DNA from: Campylobacteraceae bacterium
GTDB taxonomy: Bacteria; Campylobacterota; Campylobacteria; Campylobacterales; Sulfurovaceae
Reading direction: 5' to 3'
Length of the DNA: 34,444 nt
Assembly: GCA_027065045.1 (NCBI GenBank)
Contig: JAMOOX010000119.1
Coordinates: 1 to 34,444, forward strand
Part shown: positions 7,266-16,519 of the stretch, piece after piece
How the letters are laid out: every line of letters starts with the position of its first letter
Position numbering within the stretch: position 1 is the stretch's first letter
Translations under genes and position numbers: made by a program
Notes under the pieces: generated by a model
The model's input: the letters and a program-made list of their open reading frames with translations, nothing else
What the model was told of the DNA's origin: nothing
The model's database searches: none

Positions 7266-8144
7266 TTATGCCTCTAAAACCTCTTCTTCTACTTGCTTCT
7301 TTTCTCCATTTTGATAAAATAATCTTAGCAAATCAGCTATTGTCTCTTTCATCTCTATTCTATCTACTATCATATCAAGTAGTCCATGTTCTAATAAAAA
7401 TTCTGAACGCTGAAAGCCCTCTGGTAAATCTACTCCAACAGTTTGTTTTATTACTCTTTGACCTGCAAATCCAATTAAAGCATTTGGTTCTGCCATAATA
7501 ATATCACCAAGCATTGCAAAAGATGCACTTACTCCTCCCATTGTAGGGTCAGTTAATATTGAGATATAAGGTAGCCCTTTTTTGTGTAATCTATTTAGTG
7601 CTGCAGAGGTTTTGCTCATTTGAAGTAATGAATATGTACTCTCTTGCATTCTAGCCCCTCCACTTGCACTAATAATAATCACTCCACACTCTTTTTCCAT
7701 AGCACGGTTTATCGCTCTTACTATCTTTTCACCCTCAACAGAACCCAAACTTCCACCCATAAAAGCAAAGTCAAAAACTACAAGTTCTACAGCTAATCCA
7801 TCAATTGTACAACTTCCACTCATTACAGATGAAGTCTTGCCATCAGTTTTGGCTTTTGCCTCTTCTAATCGCTTTTTATAGCTTTTTTTATCTGTAAATT
7901 TAAGTGGGTCAATTGGTGCAAGAGATTTATCATGCTCTACAAAACTACCCTCATCACTAAGATAAGCTATTCTATGTTGAGCATTAATCCTAAAATGATG
8001 ATTACATTTAGGACAAACACTCTGCTTTACCTCTATCTCTTTATAATACATCAAAGATAGACATTTTGGACATTTAATCCAATTGTTTTGTGTCTGTTCA
8101 GACTCTTTTGCTTTCATTCCACCAAAAAGATTACCAAAATTCAT
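7266..8144 (-). CDS. accD: Acetyl-CoA carboxylase carboxyltransferase subunit beta
   Basis: The 292-residue protein has the AccD zinc ribbon (C25, C28, C44, C47) and the carboxyltransferase core with 'SGGARMQESTYSLLQMSKTSAAL' type sequence and 'LTDPTMGGVSASFAMLGD'. It pairs with AccA to form the carboxyltransferase half of acetyl-CoA carboxylase. Length is normal. The ATG at 8144 follows gltD by 15 bp with a GGAG upstream, placing it in the gltBD operon, away from accA. Confidence 0.96.
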   Translation of the reverse strand: MNFGNLFGGMKAKESEQTQNNWIKCPKCLSLMYYKEIEVKQSVCPKCNHHFRINAQHRIAYLSDEGSFVEHDKSLAPIDPLKFTDKKSYKKRLEEAKAKTDGKTSSVMSGSCTIDGLAVELVVFDFAFMGGSLGSVEGEKIVRAINRAMEKECGVIIISASGGARMQESTYSLLQMSKTSAALNRLHKKGLPYISILTDPTMGGVSASFAMLGDIIMAEPNALIGFAGQRVIKQTVGVDLPEGFQRSEFLLEHGLLDMIVDRIEMKETIADLLRLFYQNGEKKQVEEEVLEA

Positions 8145-8159
8145 ATCATATCTCCTATA

Positions 8160-9539
8160 TTAATCAATTAATGTCTTGATTATAGATTTGGCCGCTTCTC
8201 GCCCATCATATACGGCCGTTACTACCAAATCTGCTCCACGATGACAATCACCACCAGCATAGACACCTTTTAGAGTTGTCTCATAATTCTCATCTACTTT
8301 TACACCATTCCACTTATCAAGTTCTATACCATTATCTACCATAAAAGGATATTTAATAGAGTCAAATCCTAATGCAAAGATTACTATATCAGTATCTATC
8401 TTATACTCACTACCCTCAATCTCTTCTACTCTAGCACGACCACTAGCATCAGGAGTACCAAGTTGAGTTTTGATAACTTTGATTTTATTAATCTCACCAT
8501 CTTTAACTTTTAGAGATTTAGGAGATGTATAAAATTCAAAATCCACACCCTCTTCTTTGGCATTAATATACTCTTTTTGACTGCCAGGCATATTTTGAGC
8601 ATCTCTTCTATATAGACAAGTTACACTTCTAGCTTTTTCTCTAAGTGATGTTCTTACACAATCCATAGCAGTATCACCACCACCAATTACTACAACTCTT
8701 TTATCTTTTACATCAATCTCTAAATCCTGTTTCTCTCCAAAAAGCTTCTTTTGGATAGATGTTAAAAATTCCATAGCAAGATATGAGTTTGAAGCATTTT
8801 CACCTTTGAGTGATGCTCTTCGCCCTGCTGTTGCACCTACACCAATATATATAGCATCAAAATCTTCTCTAAGACTCTCAAAAGATATATCTTTGCCAAC
8901 TTCACAATCTTGATGGAAAATAGCACCTGCTTCTTTGAGTGAATCTACTCTTCGTTCAACTACTGATTTATCTAGCTTAAACCCCGGAATTCCATAAGTC
9001 ATAAGCCCACCTGCACGGCTATTCTTATCAAATATCTCTACATCAATACCCTCTCTTAGCAAGAAAGTAGCAGCAGATAATCCTGATGGTCCTGCTCCAA
9101 TAATAGCTACCTTTTTACCTACTTTTTGAGCAGCAAATTTAGGCTTTAATCCATTTTTGAAACCCTCTTCGCTAATAAATGTCTCAATAGAACCAATTGT
9201 AATTGCTCCATGTCCATCATTTAGAGTACAATCTCCCTCACATAATCTATCTTGTGGACAAATTCTACCCATTACCTCTGGAAATGGAGATGGATCATTT
9301 GATAGATTAAATGCCAACTCTAAATCTTTTGATGCCACACTTTTTAGCCATTGAGGGATAAGGTTGTGAAGAGGACACTTATTATGACAATAAGGGTCTC
9401 CACATTGAATACAACGCTGTGCTTGTTCTTTTGCTTTTAAGGGCTTAAATTTATTATAAATTTCACCAAAATCTTTTACTCTCTCTACAACATCTCTTTT
9501 AGTTGCATCTATTCTATCTAATTCAAAAAACTTTTGCAT
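8160..9539 (-). CDS. gltD: Glutamate synthase small (beta) subunit
   Basis: GltD passes electrons from NAD(P)H through FAD and iron-sulphur clusters to GltB. Visible: N-terminal cysteines C43, C46, C51, C55 and C94, C100, C104 for the [4Fe-4S] clusters; the FAD loop GAGPSG (148-153); and the NAD(P)H loop GGGDTAMD (286-293). I chose the ATG at 9539 (459 residues). Alternative upstream starts (TTG 9557, ATG 9551) would overlap the end of gltB, whereas GGAGAG lies just four to five bases before 9539, giving MQKFFELDRI, a normal start for the family. It directly follows gltB. Confidence 0.95.
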   Translation of the reverse strand: MQKFFELDRIDATKRDVVERVKDFGEIYNKFKPLKAKEQAQRCIQCGDPYCHNKCPLHNLIPQWLKSVASKDLELAFNLSNDPSPFPEVMGRICPQDRLCEGDCTLNDGHGAITIGSIETFISEEGFKNGLKPKFAAQKVGKKVAIIGAGPSGLSAATFLLREGIDVEIFDKNSRAGGLMTYGIPGFKLDKSVVERRVDSLKEAGAIFHQDCEVGKDISFESLREDFDAIYIGVGATAGRRASLKGENASNSYLAMEFLTSIQKKLFGEKQDLEIDVKDKRVVVIGGGDTAMDCVRTSLREKARSVTCLYRRDAQNMPGSQKEYINAKEEGVDFEFYTSPKSLKVKDGEINKIKVIKTQLGTPDASGRARVEEIEGSEYKIDTDIVIFALGFDSIKYPFMVDNGIELDKWNGVKVDENYETTLKGVYAGGDCHRGADLVVTAVYDGREAAKSIIKTLID

Positions 9540-9540
9540 C

Positions 9541-12500
9541 TTACTCTCCATCCTCAATTTTTAAAGGTACTTTCATATCTTTTGGCTTAACTAACCAGAA
9601 GTTTCTAATAGCTACTCTAAAATTATCTAACATATCTTTGGCTTTTTGACTATTTGTCTCATTGTAATAATCTTTAAGAAGTTTTTTTAGATAATATCTC
9701 TCTATATCTGTATCATCTGTATCAATTCTTCTAGCTTCAATCAACTCTTGGTTGATATTTTCTATAAATTGATGCTCTTCATCAAGAACAAATGCCACAC
9801 CACCTGTCATACCTGCACCAAAGTTTACACCTGTTTTACCAAGGATTATAATTACACCACCTGTCATATATTCACAGGGGTGGTCTCCTGTACCCTCTAC
9901 AACAGCGATAGCCCCAGAGTTTCTTACAGCAAATCTTTCACCTACTTGACCATTGATATATAGTTTTCCACCAGTAGCTCCATATAGACATGTATTACCA
10001 CCCAAAGAGTACTCACTCCCACACTTTTGAGATGTAATAACTATTCTACCACCACTCATACCTTTACCGATATAATCATTACCTGCACCATTTACATGAA
10101 GAGATAGACCATTACTCAAAAATGCACCTAATGATTGTCCTGTTGTACCATTTAGATGAATATCTATTGTTCCATCAGGAAGACCTTTATCTCCATAATA
10201 TTTAGCAATTTCACCAGATATTCTAGCACCAAAACTTCTATTTAAGTTTGAAATATCTCTTTTGATTACAATTTTATCTGATGGATTTTTGATAGCTACC
10301 ATTGCCTCTTCTAATACATCTATCTCAAACTCATTTTTATCATAAGGCTCATTTGATAATACTTGTTGAGTATCTACTCCATCTAATCTATAAATAAGAT
10401 TATCAAATTCAAATTTTTTGGCAAACTCATCATCAATTACACTTAATAAATCACTTCGTCCTACAATCTCTTCTATACTACTGTATCCTAGGTGAGCTAA
10501 TATATCTCTAATATCATCAGCAAGAAGTGTAAAGTAATTGATTATTCTCTCTACACTACCCTCATAATGCTCTCTTAATCTCTCTTCTTGTGTAGCAATA
10601 CCAACAGAACATCTGTTTAGATGACAAATTCTAAGTAATTTACAACCAATTACAGTTAATGCACCAGTTCCAAAGGCATAACTCTCTGCTCCAAATAGAG
10701 CAGCTTTAATTATATCAAGTCCAGTTTTAAGCCCACCATCAGTTTGAAGATGTACTTGTCCTCTTAGATTATTCGCTTTTAGAGCATTATGTGCTTCAAT
10801 AAGTCCAAGTTCCCATGGGTTACCAGTAAATTTAATAGAACCAATAGGTGCAGCACCCGTTCCACCATCAGCACCAGAGATAATAATCTTATCAGCATAA
10901 GCTTTTGCCACACCAGCAGCGATTGTACCAACTCCAGCAGTTGAAACTAATTTAACAGCTACACTAGCTTTTGGATTAACTTGTTTTAAATCAAAAATAA
11001 GTTGTGCCAAATCCTCAATAGAGTAAATATCATGGTGAGGAGGAGGTGAGATTAGAGTAACACCTGGGATTGTATGTCTTAATCTTCCAATTAATGAAGT
11101 TACTTTATGTCCAGGTAATTGACCACCCTCACCTGGCTTTGCACCTTGTGCTACTTTGATTTGAAGCTCATCAGCACTTCTAAGATATGCAGGAGTTACA
11201 CCAAATCTTCCTGATGCTACTTGTTTAATTCGTGAATTTTTAATACTATTAAATCTTTTAGCATCCTCTCCACCCTCACCTGAATTACTCATACCACCTA
11301 TTGTATTCATAGCTTCTGCTAGACATTCATGAGCCTCTGGTGAGATAGAACCTAAACTCATAGCAGCAGTTACAAATCTTTTAAATACTGCTTCTCTTGG
11401 TTCTACTTCATCTAATGAGATTGATTTTCTATCACTTTTAAGTTCAAAGAAATCTCTAATAAACTTTTTATCTCTATTATTAATAATATTTTTAAGATTA
11501 TCAAAATCCTCTTTTTTGCCACTTTTTGATACCTCATGAATAGAGTGTACAACTGATGGTGCATAATCATGATACTCTCCACCATCAAGATATTTATAGA
11601 AACCACCAATATTTAATGGATATATTCTATTTTTAATATTTTTATCATAGGCATTTGCATGATTAATCTCTATTCTCTCTTGAATATCACTATAAGTTAA
11701 ACCATTAAGTAGAGATATAGCACCTTTAAAACAATCATTTACAATTGATTTATCAAGTCCAATTACATCAAATAGTTTTGAGTTTCTATAGCTTGAAATT
11801 GTACAAATCCCCATTTTTGACATTATTTTCATAAGTCCAAAATCTATTGATTTACGAACTTTTTTGAATATAGGAGTCAAGTCTATATTCTCTTCTCTTC
11901 GTCTTGCAATCTTTGCAACAGTTTTATATAGCATATATGGATATATAGCAGAAGCACCAAATGCAATTAGTGATGCCGATGAGTGTGAGTCATATACTTC
12001 ACCTGAAATAGCAATAATACTAGCTAAATGTCTAATACTATTTTCAAGTAGAGCTTGATTAACACGCCCAACTACCATTAAAATTGGCATAACTAAAGTA
12101 TTAGAATCCAATACTCTATCATCTAAAATAATAGTTCTTATACCATTTTCATTTATATCTTTTACAATATTATCTACAAGTTGATTAAGTGTATCTTCTA
12201 TACTGCCATTTAGTTTGGTACTATAAGTTTGAAACTTATAAGATGGGTTATACTTAGGACTACTCTCATCACCAAAACTTTTAACTACCTTTAGATTTTC
12301 TAATGATAATATAGGTGAAGATGTCTTAAGTCTTTTGGCATGATGAGAATCATCACTTAAAATATTTCTAACCTCTCCAAAACCACTATTTAAACTCATT
12401 ACAACTTTTTCTCTAATTGGGTCAATTGGAGGGTTTGTAACTTGTGCAAATTTTTGTTTAAAGAAGTCTGAAAAGTTTCTTTGATGAGTTGAAAATGCAG

Positions 12501-13962
12501 CTAATGGAGTATCATCACCCATTGATGCCGTTGCCTCTTTGCCATCTTTCATCATAGGTTCAATTACTTGGTCAATCACCTCATGAGTAATATTAAAGTA
12601 TCTCTGTTTTGCTTCTAAATCATCTTGGTCTATATCTCCAACTTTACTAATAGTTGTATCAACATGTTCTTGAAGATAGCTCATATTCTCATTTAACCAC
12701 GCACTATAAGGCTCTTTGTGTTTAAGATAATCATTAATATCACAATCTTTAAGAACTTTACCATACTTAAGGTCAATCCCTATCATCTCACCAGATTGAA
12801 GTCGCCCTCGTTCAATAATATCATCTTCATCTATATCTAATACACCATACTCACTAGCTATTAAAATACGATTATCTTTGGTAATAATATATTTAGCAGG
12901 TCTAAGCCCATTTCTATCTAATACACACCCAATATATCTACCATCTGTCATACTTACAGCAGCAGGACCGTCCCATGGTTCAAATGATGAGCTTGTATAT
13001 TCATAGAATGCTCTTAAATCTGCATCCATATGTGGAGCATTTTGCCAAGGGGCTGGGAACATTGAACGAGCTGATTTAAAGAAATCTACACCATTTACAT
13101 TTAAAAATTCAAAAAAGTTATCAACACTAGCACTATCACTCATATCTTTTTGAATAATATTTAGTATTCTACTAAGTTCATCATCATTAAATATACCACT
13201 CTTCATCTCTTTGCTTTTAGACATTACATTAAATCTATTAGCCGTTACAGAGTTTATCTCTCCATTATGTGCAATTGCTCTAAATGGTTGAGCAAGTTTC
13301 CATTGTGGAAGTGTATTTGTTGAAAATCTTTGATGAAATAGACAAAATCCAATCTCAAAATTTTTGTTTGCTAAATCTCTATAAAACTCTTTGATATGCG
13401 TAGGCATAACAAGACCCTTATATGATATAACAGTTGTTGAAAATGATGGAATATAGAAATCACTAGCATCTTTTAGTTTATCTTCTATCTCTTTACGAGA
13501 AAGATAGACTAAAGCATCAAATCTTCTTGTCCCAAGTAGTGAGTTTGGAGTAACAAAGATTTGAACCATCTTTGGTAAACTCTCCAATGCTTGGACACCC
13601 AACGCATTAGTATTTACAGGTACTTCTCTTTTGTAAAATACCTTTAAATCATTATTACTACAAATATCTTCTATAATATTAAGTTGTGAATCATCTTGAT
13701 AAAATACCATTGCAACTGCATATTGAGTTGGAAGTATAATACCATCTTTTTTTGCCTCTAATTCAAAAAAACCTTTTGGCAATGATAATAATAATCCACT
13801 ACCATCACCACTTTTACCATCTGCTGCAACAGCACCCCTATGCATCATTCTTGAAAGTGAAGTAATCGCATCTTCTAAGTTTTTGTGTGAAGGTTTGTTA
13901 TCAATAGATGCCAAAAGTCCAAATCCACAATTATCTTTAAACGAGGTAAAGAGTTCTCTCAT
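9541..13962 (-). CDS. gltB: Glutamate synthase large (alpha) subunit
   Basis: The 1473-residue protein has all GltB parts in order: class II glutamine amidotransferase domain from C12 (NCGFGLLAS; the propeptide would be removed to expose C12), central domain, FMN-binding synthase domain with 'KPGEGGQLPGHKV', 'TPAYLRSADELQIKVAQGAKPG' type loops and the [3Fe-4S] cysteines C1107, C1113 and C1118 (CKLLRICHLNRC), and the C-terminal GXGXG beta-helix ('GGRIVI', 'GATGGKLYINGQVGERF'). It makes two glutamates from glutamine and 2-oxoglutarate. First gene of gltB-gltD-accD-thiE; AAAGG seven bases before the ATG. Confidence 0.97.
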   Translation of the reverse strand: MRELFTSFKDNCGFGLLASIDNKPSHKNLEDAITSLSRMMHRGAVAADGKSGDGSGLLLSLPKGFFELEAKKDGIILPTQYAVAMVFYQDDSQLNIIEDICSNNDLKVFYKREVPVNTNALGVQALESLPKMVQIFVTPNSLLGTRRFDALVYLSRKEIEDKLKDASDFYIPSFSTTVISYKGLVMPTHIKEFYRDLANKNFEIGFCLFHQRFSTNTLPQWKLAQPFRAIAHNGEINSVTANRFNVMSKSKEMKSGIFNDDELSRILNIIQKDMSDSASVDNFFEFLNVNGVDFFKSARSMFPAPWQNAPHMDADLRAFYEYTSSSFEPWDGPAAVSMTDGRYIGCVLDRNGLRPAKYIITKDNRILIASEYGVLDIDEDDIIERGRLQSGEMIGIDLKYGKVLKDCDINDYLKHKEPYSAWLNENMSYLQEHVDTTISKVGDIDQDDLEAKQRYFNITHEVIDQVIEPMMKDGKEATASMGDDTPLAAFSTHQRNFSDFFKQKFAQVTNPPIDPIREKVVMSLNSGFGEVRNILSDDSHHAKRLKTSSPILSLENLKVVKSFGDESSPKYNPSYKFQTYSTKLNGSIEDTLNQLVDNIVKDINENGIRTIILDDRVLDSNTLVMPILMVVGRVNQALLENSIRHLASIIAISGEVYDSHSSASLIAFGASAIYPYMLYKTVAKIARRREENIDLTPIFKKVRKSIDFGLMKIMSKMGICTISSYRNSKLFDVIGLDKSIVNDCFKGAISLLNGLTYSDIQERIEINHANAYDKNIKNRIYPLNIGGFYKYLDGGEYHDYAPSVVHSIHEVSKSGKKEDFDNLKNIINNRDKKFIRDFFELKSDRKSISLDEVEPREAVFKRFVTAAMSLGSISPEAHECLAEAMNTIGGMSNSGEGGEDAKRFNSIKNSRIKQVASGRFGVTPAYLRSADELQIKVAQGAKPGEGGQLPGHKVTSLIGRLRHTIPGVTLISPPPHHDIYSIEDLAQLIFDLKQVNPKASVAVKLVSTAGVGTIAAGVAKAYADKIIISGADGGTGAAPIGSIKFTGNPWELGLIEAHNALKANNLRGQVHLQTDGGLKTGLDIIKAALFGAESYAFGTGALTVIGCKLLRICHLNRCSVGIATQEERLREHYEGSVERIINYFTLLADDIRDILAHLGYSSIEEIVGRSDLLSVIDDEFAKKFEFDNLIYRLDGVDTQQVLSNEPYDKNEFEIDVLEEAMVAIKNPSDKIVIKRDISNLNRSFGARISGEIAKYYGDKGLPDGTIDIHLNGTTGQSLGAFLSNGLSLHVNGAGNDYIGKGMSGGRIVITSQKCGSEYSLGGNTCLYGATGGKLYINGQVGERFAVRNSGAIAVVEGTGDHPCEYMTGGVIIILGKTGVNFGAGMTGGVAFVLDEEHQFIENINQELIEARRIDTDDTDIERYYLKKLLKDYYNETNSQKAKDMLDNFRVAIRNFWLVKPKDMKVPLKIEDGE

Positions 13963-14009
13963 AAGCTAACCTTTTATTAATTTTTATGTCTTATTTAAAA
14001 TTTGGATAG

Positions 14010-14015
14010 ATTATA
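14010..14015 (-). promoter_or_regulatory. Predicted -10 box of the gltB operon
   Basis: TATAAT on the minus strand, about 48 bp upstream of the gltB ATG. No convincing -35 is visible. Confidence 0.45.
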
Positions 14016-14052
14016 CTTAAAGGTGAATTAAATATAGATAAAAACTTGTTTT

Positions 14053-15738
14053 TTAGACCTCAATAAACTCTACCCCATCTTTAGACCCAATAAGTAGATA
14101 ACTTCTAAGTTTAGGGATAGATTTAATCTTATCAAGTTCTAAATACTCTCTAATTTGATTTAATCCTCTCTCTTTTATATCATTATAGTTATCTCTATCT
14201 TTTACCCATTTTAGCTCAAATAGATAGTTATTTGGCACTTTATCATCTCTTCCAATAAGCAATATATCAGGATATTTTCTATTAAGTTCTGGTTGTGAGT
14301 CTATAAAATAAAACTCTGCAAAGCTAAGAAGTGAAAGTGTAATTACTTGAAAATGGTTCTCTTTAAATCCATAGTGGTCTCTATTTGATAGAGTTTTTAT
14401 TACTTTATTTAATTGATTATTAAATGGTTCTATATCTCCAAGTAATAATTTAATTAGTATTTTATTTATTTTATCTTCTATTTGATAATTATTTCTTCTT
14501 GCTACTTCTATAGCAAAGAAGTTGAAATATAATATTTTTATTACATAATTTGGTATCTCAAAATTATATAGTCCTACTGTTATCTCATCTTTGATTGTAA
14601 TAAACCCCATTGAGTATATTAGAGTTATAAAGTCATCTTCACTAAAATTTTGATTTAAATCATATCTATCTTTTATAGTACCTGTGATTGAGTTTTTTTC
14701 TATTAGTTCTTTTAGTATCTCAAAGTTTCTATCACTATCTCCTAGATTAAATAGTCTCATTATAGCCTTATAATCACTTGCTACATTACTATCTAACATT
14801 TTTGAGGGCATCTCACATCTTTTATAATCAAACTTTGATATAAAATAATTTACTAATGTAGCATTATATACTCTATTATCTGCTTTGATATTAAATATAT
14901 ATCCATTATACCATCTCTTAATCTTTTTTAATATATCATCTCTATTTATACCAACACACTCTTTAAAGATAGATTGTGATAGTGAATAATCTACCTCTTT
15001 TTGGCTAAATCCTGCCATTGTATTAAACTCTTCACTATTTGATATATTTGAAACTATATTAAATCCACTACTTAGACTATCTAGTGTAATTGGGGTTACT
15101 CCTGTGATAAACATCTTTTGGAGAGTACCTGTAAATGTGGCTGTTTTTAATACTTCATAGAAACTTCTTACAAATCCACCTTTGCCTATAATAGATAAAA
15201 AATCTTTCATACTATATGCTAGTATGGCATTGGCGAATTGGTCGTATTCATCTATTAGTAGGTAGATTTTATCATCTTTTGTTATATTAAAAAACTCACC
15301 AATAATATCAGCAGGGTCTTTTATCTTTTCTATCTCTTTTATCTTTTCTTCTGGATAATTATACTTTTTTAGATATGAAGTTACTTGTAGTTTAACTTTA
15401 AAACTAAATCTATCATATACAAAGTCTAATCCTTTCTCTACCTCTATCCCACTAAATTCAAAAAATAAAATTCTATAACTATTTTTAAGAGGGGTTGGAT
15501 TTTTACCTATATGCGTATCATTAAATAGTAGATTAAAATCTTTTTGGCTATTTTGGTCATAATAGTATTGTAGAGTTGAGAGAAATAGTGATTTACCAAA
15601 TCTTCGGGGGCGAAGGAATATTATAAATCTCTCATTTAATCTCTCTAACTTCTCTATATATTTGGTTTTATCAATATATAAATAGTTACTCTCTTTTACC
15701 ATTTTATAATTACTAATACCATATACTATTTTTTTCAT
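14053..15738 (-). CDS. AAA-ATPase-like protein with C-terminal PD-(D/E)XK nuclease domain
   Basis: The 561-residue protein belongs to the family combining Pfam AAA-ATPase_like and PDDEXK_9 (DUF1703). It begins 'MKKIVYGISNYKMVKESNYLYIDKT', then Walker A RPRRFGKSL (43-51), Walker B LLIDEYD (160-166), and a C-terminal nuclease-like fold with PDI (490-492) and ELK (508-510). The family is widespread and often amplified in variable regions; no biochemical function is firmly established, so defence or mobile-element roles are inference. All key motifs are intact. It is a single gene with its own extended -10 promoter, between gltB and the toxin-like island. AAGG lies a few bases before the ATG. Confidence 0.85.
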   Translation of the reverse strand: MKKIVYGISNYKMVKESNYLYIDKTKYIEKLERLNERFIIFLRPRRFGKSLFLSTLQYYYDQNSQKDFNLLFNDTHIGKNPTPLKNSYRILFFEFSGIEVEKGLDFVYDRFSFKVKLQVTSYLKKYNYPEEKIKEIEKIKDPADIIGEFFNITKDDKIYLLIDEYDQFANAILAYSMKDFLSIIGKGGFVRSFYEVLKTATFTGTLQKMFITGVTPITLDSLSSGFNIVSNISNSEEFNTMAGFSQKEVDYSLSQSIFKECVGINRDDILKKIKRWYNGYIFNIKADNRVYNATLVNYFISKFDYKRCEMPSKMLDSNVASDYKAIMRLFNLGDSDRNFEILKELIEKNSITGTIKDRYDLNQNFSEDDFITLIYSMGFITIKDEITVGLYNFEIPNYVIKILYFNFFAIEVARRNNYQIEDKINKILIKLLLGDIEPFNNQLNKVIKTLSNRDHYGFKENHFQVITLSLLSFAEFYFIDSQPELNRKYPDILLIGRDDKVPNNYLFELKWVKDRDNYNDIKERGLNQIREYLELDKIKSIPKLRSYLLIGSKDGVEFIEV

Positions 15739-15765
15739 ATCTTAGCCTTTAAGTTGATTAATCTA

Positions 15766-15774
15766 ATTATAGCA
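15766..15774 (-). promoter_or_regulatory. Extended -10 promoter of the AAA-ATPase/nuclease gene
   Basis: TGCTATAAT on the minus strand, about 27 bp upstream of the ATG at 15738; identical to the element in front of the Rpn-type gene (5803-5811). Confidence 0.6.
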
Positions 15775-15877
15775 AAAATATTAAATAATTTTTCATCTTT
15801 AATTACCAATCTACCCATATATAAATCTTTATCTTAATAAAATATTAATTTAAGAAAATAGGGAGGGATAAATCTAG

Positions 15878-15883
15878 TATAAT
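15878..15883 (+). promoter_or_regulatory. Predicted -10 box of the short exported-peptide ORF
   Basis: TATAAT lies 27 bp before the ATG at 15911. Confidence 0.4.
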
Positions 15884-15910
15884 ATTGTAATTTATCTAAA
15901 AGAAAATTTT

Positions 15911-16084
15911 ATGAAACTTATTAGATTACTACTAATATTACTTATCCCTCACCTGCTATTCTCTGCGATAGAGACAAACCCTAATAGTTGTAATAATACC
16001 TATAGCATTAACCAATTAGATAATACTTCTGATAGTACAACTTATAGTAATAACTATCTCATGTTACGCCAACTATTAACATAA
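15911..16084 (+). pseudogene. Short exported-peptide ORF that runs into an IS remnant (likely truncated gene)
   Basis: A 57-residue ORF begins MKLIRLLLILLIPHLLFSA, a textbook Sec signal peptide, followed by an Asn/Ser/Thr-rich stretch. At 16061 it enters the left inverted repeat of the IS remnant (16061-16330), and its last seven residues and stop codon come from that remnant. A TATAAT -10 is present; the ribosome binding site is weak (AAAGAAAA). Most likely this is the head of a secreted-protein gene cut by the insertion. Sequence to the right of the remnant does not continue the frame, because stops follow almost at once. I cannot name the parent family. Confidence 0.45.
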
Positions 16085-16329
16085 TTACCATTAATTTTAT
16101 CTTCATAACTCAATGCCACTTTTCTATTCTTTTTAAGTGGACAAACAAACTTTTTCTTTAAAATATCATTTATAAAAACTAAATTCTCAACACTCGCAAA
16201 CCACTTGTCAAACAAGATATAGCGATATTTAAGCTTATTATGGAAATTTAATATCTCTAGTTTATCTCTCATTATCTCGTTCTTCGTAAATTTACTTTTT
16301 TTTACATATCTCTTCTTTTTTGCGTAACA
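16054..16329 (-). pseudogene. Transposase fragment (IS4-like DDE family)
   Basis: Read on the minus strand from the right inverted repeat, the open frame gives RYVKKSKFTKNEIM, then YRYILFDKWFASVENLVFI and FVCPLKKNRKVALS, matching the central 'T-K-N-E ... R-Y-V-L-x-D-x-W-F-A-S-x-E-N ... L-K-x-N-R' region of IS4-like DDE transposases (D in FDKWF would be a catalytic Asp). An ATG at 16272 opens a 72-residue ORF, but homology extends upstream of it to the repeat, so this is a leftover piece lacking both the N-terminal part and the C-terminal third. Confidence 0.75.
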
Positions 16330-16330
16330 T
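16061..16330. mobile_element. Degenerate insertion-sequence remnant bounded by 9-bp inverted repeats
   Basis: ATGTTACGC at 16061-16069 and GCGTAACAT at 16322-16330 are perfect inverted copies. Between them lies only the middle of a transposase reading frame on the minus strand. If the ends are taken as TGTTACGC/GCGTAACA, a 3-bp TCA flanks both sides (16059-16061 and 16330-16332) and may be a target duplication, though three bases are weak evidence. At about 270 bp it is far too short to be a functional element. Confidence 0.6.
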
Positions 16331-16519
16331 CAGATTCTAAAATCAAATATCTGTTTCAATAAGAAACAAAAGTAAATTTAAATAAACTTTAATTTATTTT
16401 TATAAAAACTTTTAAATATAATTTTGCTAGTCTAATGATAGAGTAAGATTGATGTGCTAAATGTTATGTAATTTATAATGTTATGGTTGTTAAGTGGATA
16501 TTTTGTTAAGGAGTTATTT
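16331..16519 (+). promoter_or_regulatory. Leader and possible promoters of the toxin-like operon
   Basis: This AT-rich stretch holds TATAAT at 16417-16422 and again at 16474-16479, the latter with TTGATG 19 bp upstream, so transcription could start near 16429 or 16486. A small hairpin TGTTTC-AATAA-GAAACA lies at 16352-16368. No ORF is supported here. Confidence 0.4.

Noticed and set aside
9541-9557. 17-bp overlap of gltD with gltB
   Set aside because: It depends on a TTG start without a ribosome binding site; the ATG at 9539 has GGAGAG and removes the overlap.
16478-16519. Upstream ATG as the start of the giant exported protein
   Set aside because: It overlaps a TATAAT, has no ribosome binding site and would put 14 extra residues before a clean signal peptide; the ATG at 16520 has AAGGAG six bases upstream.
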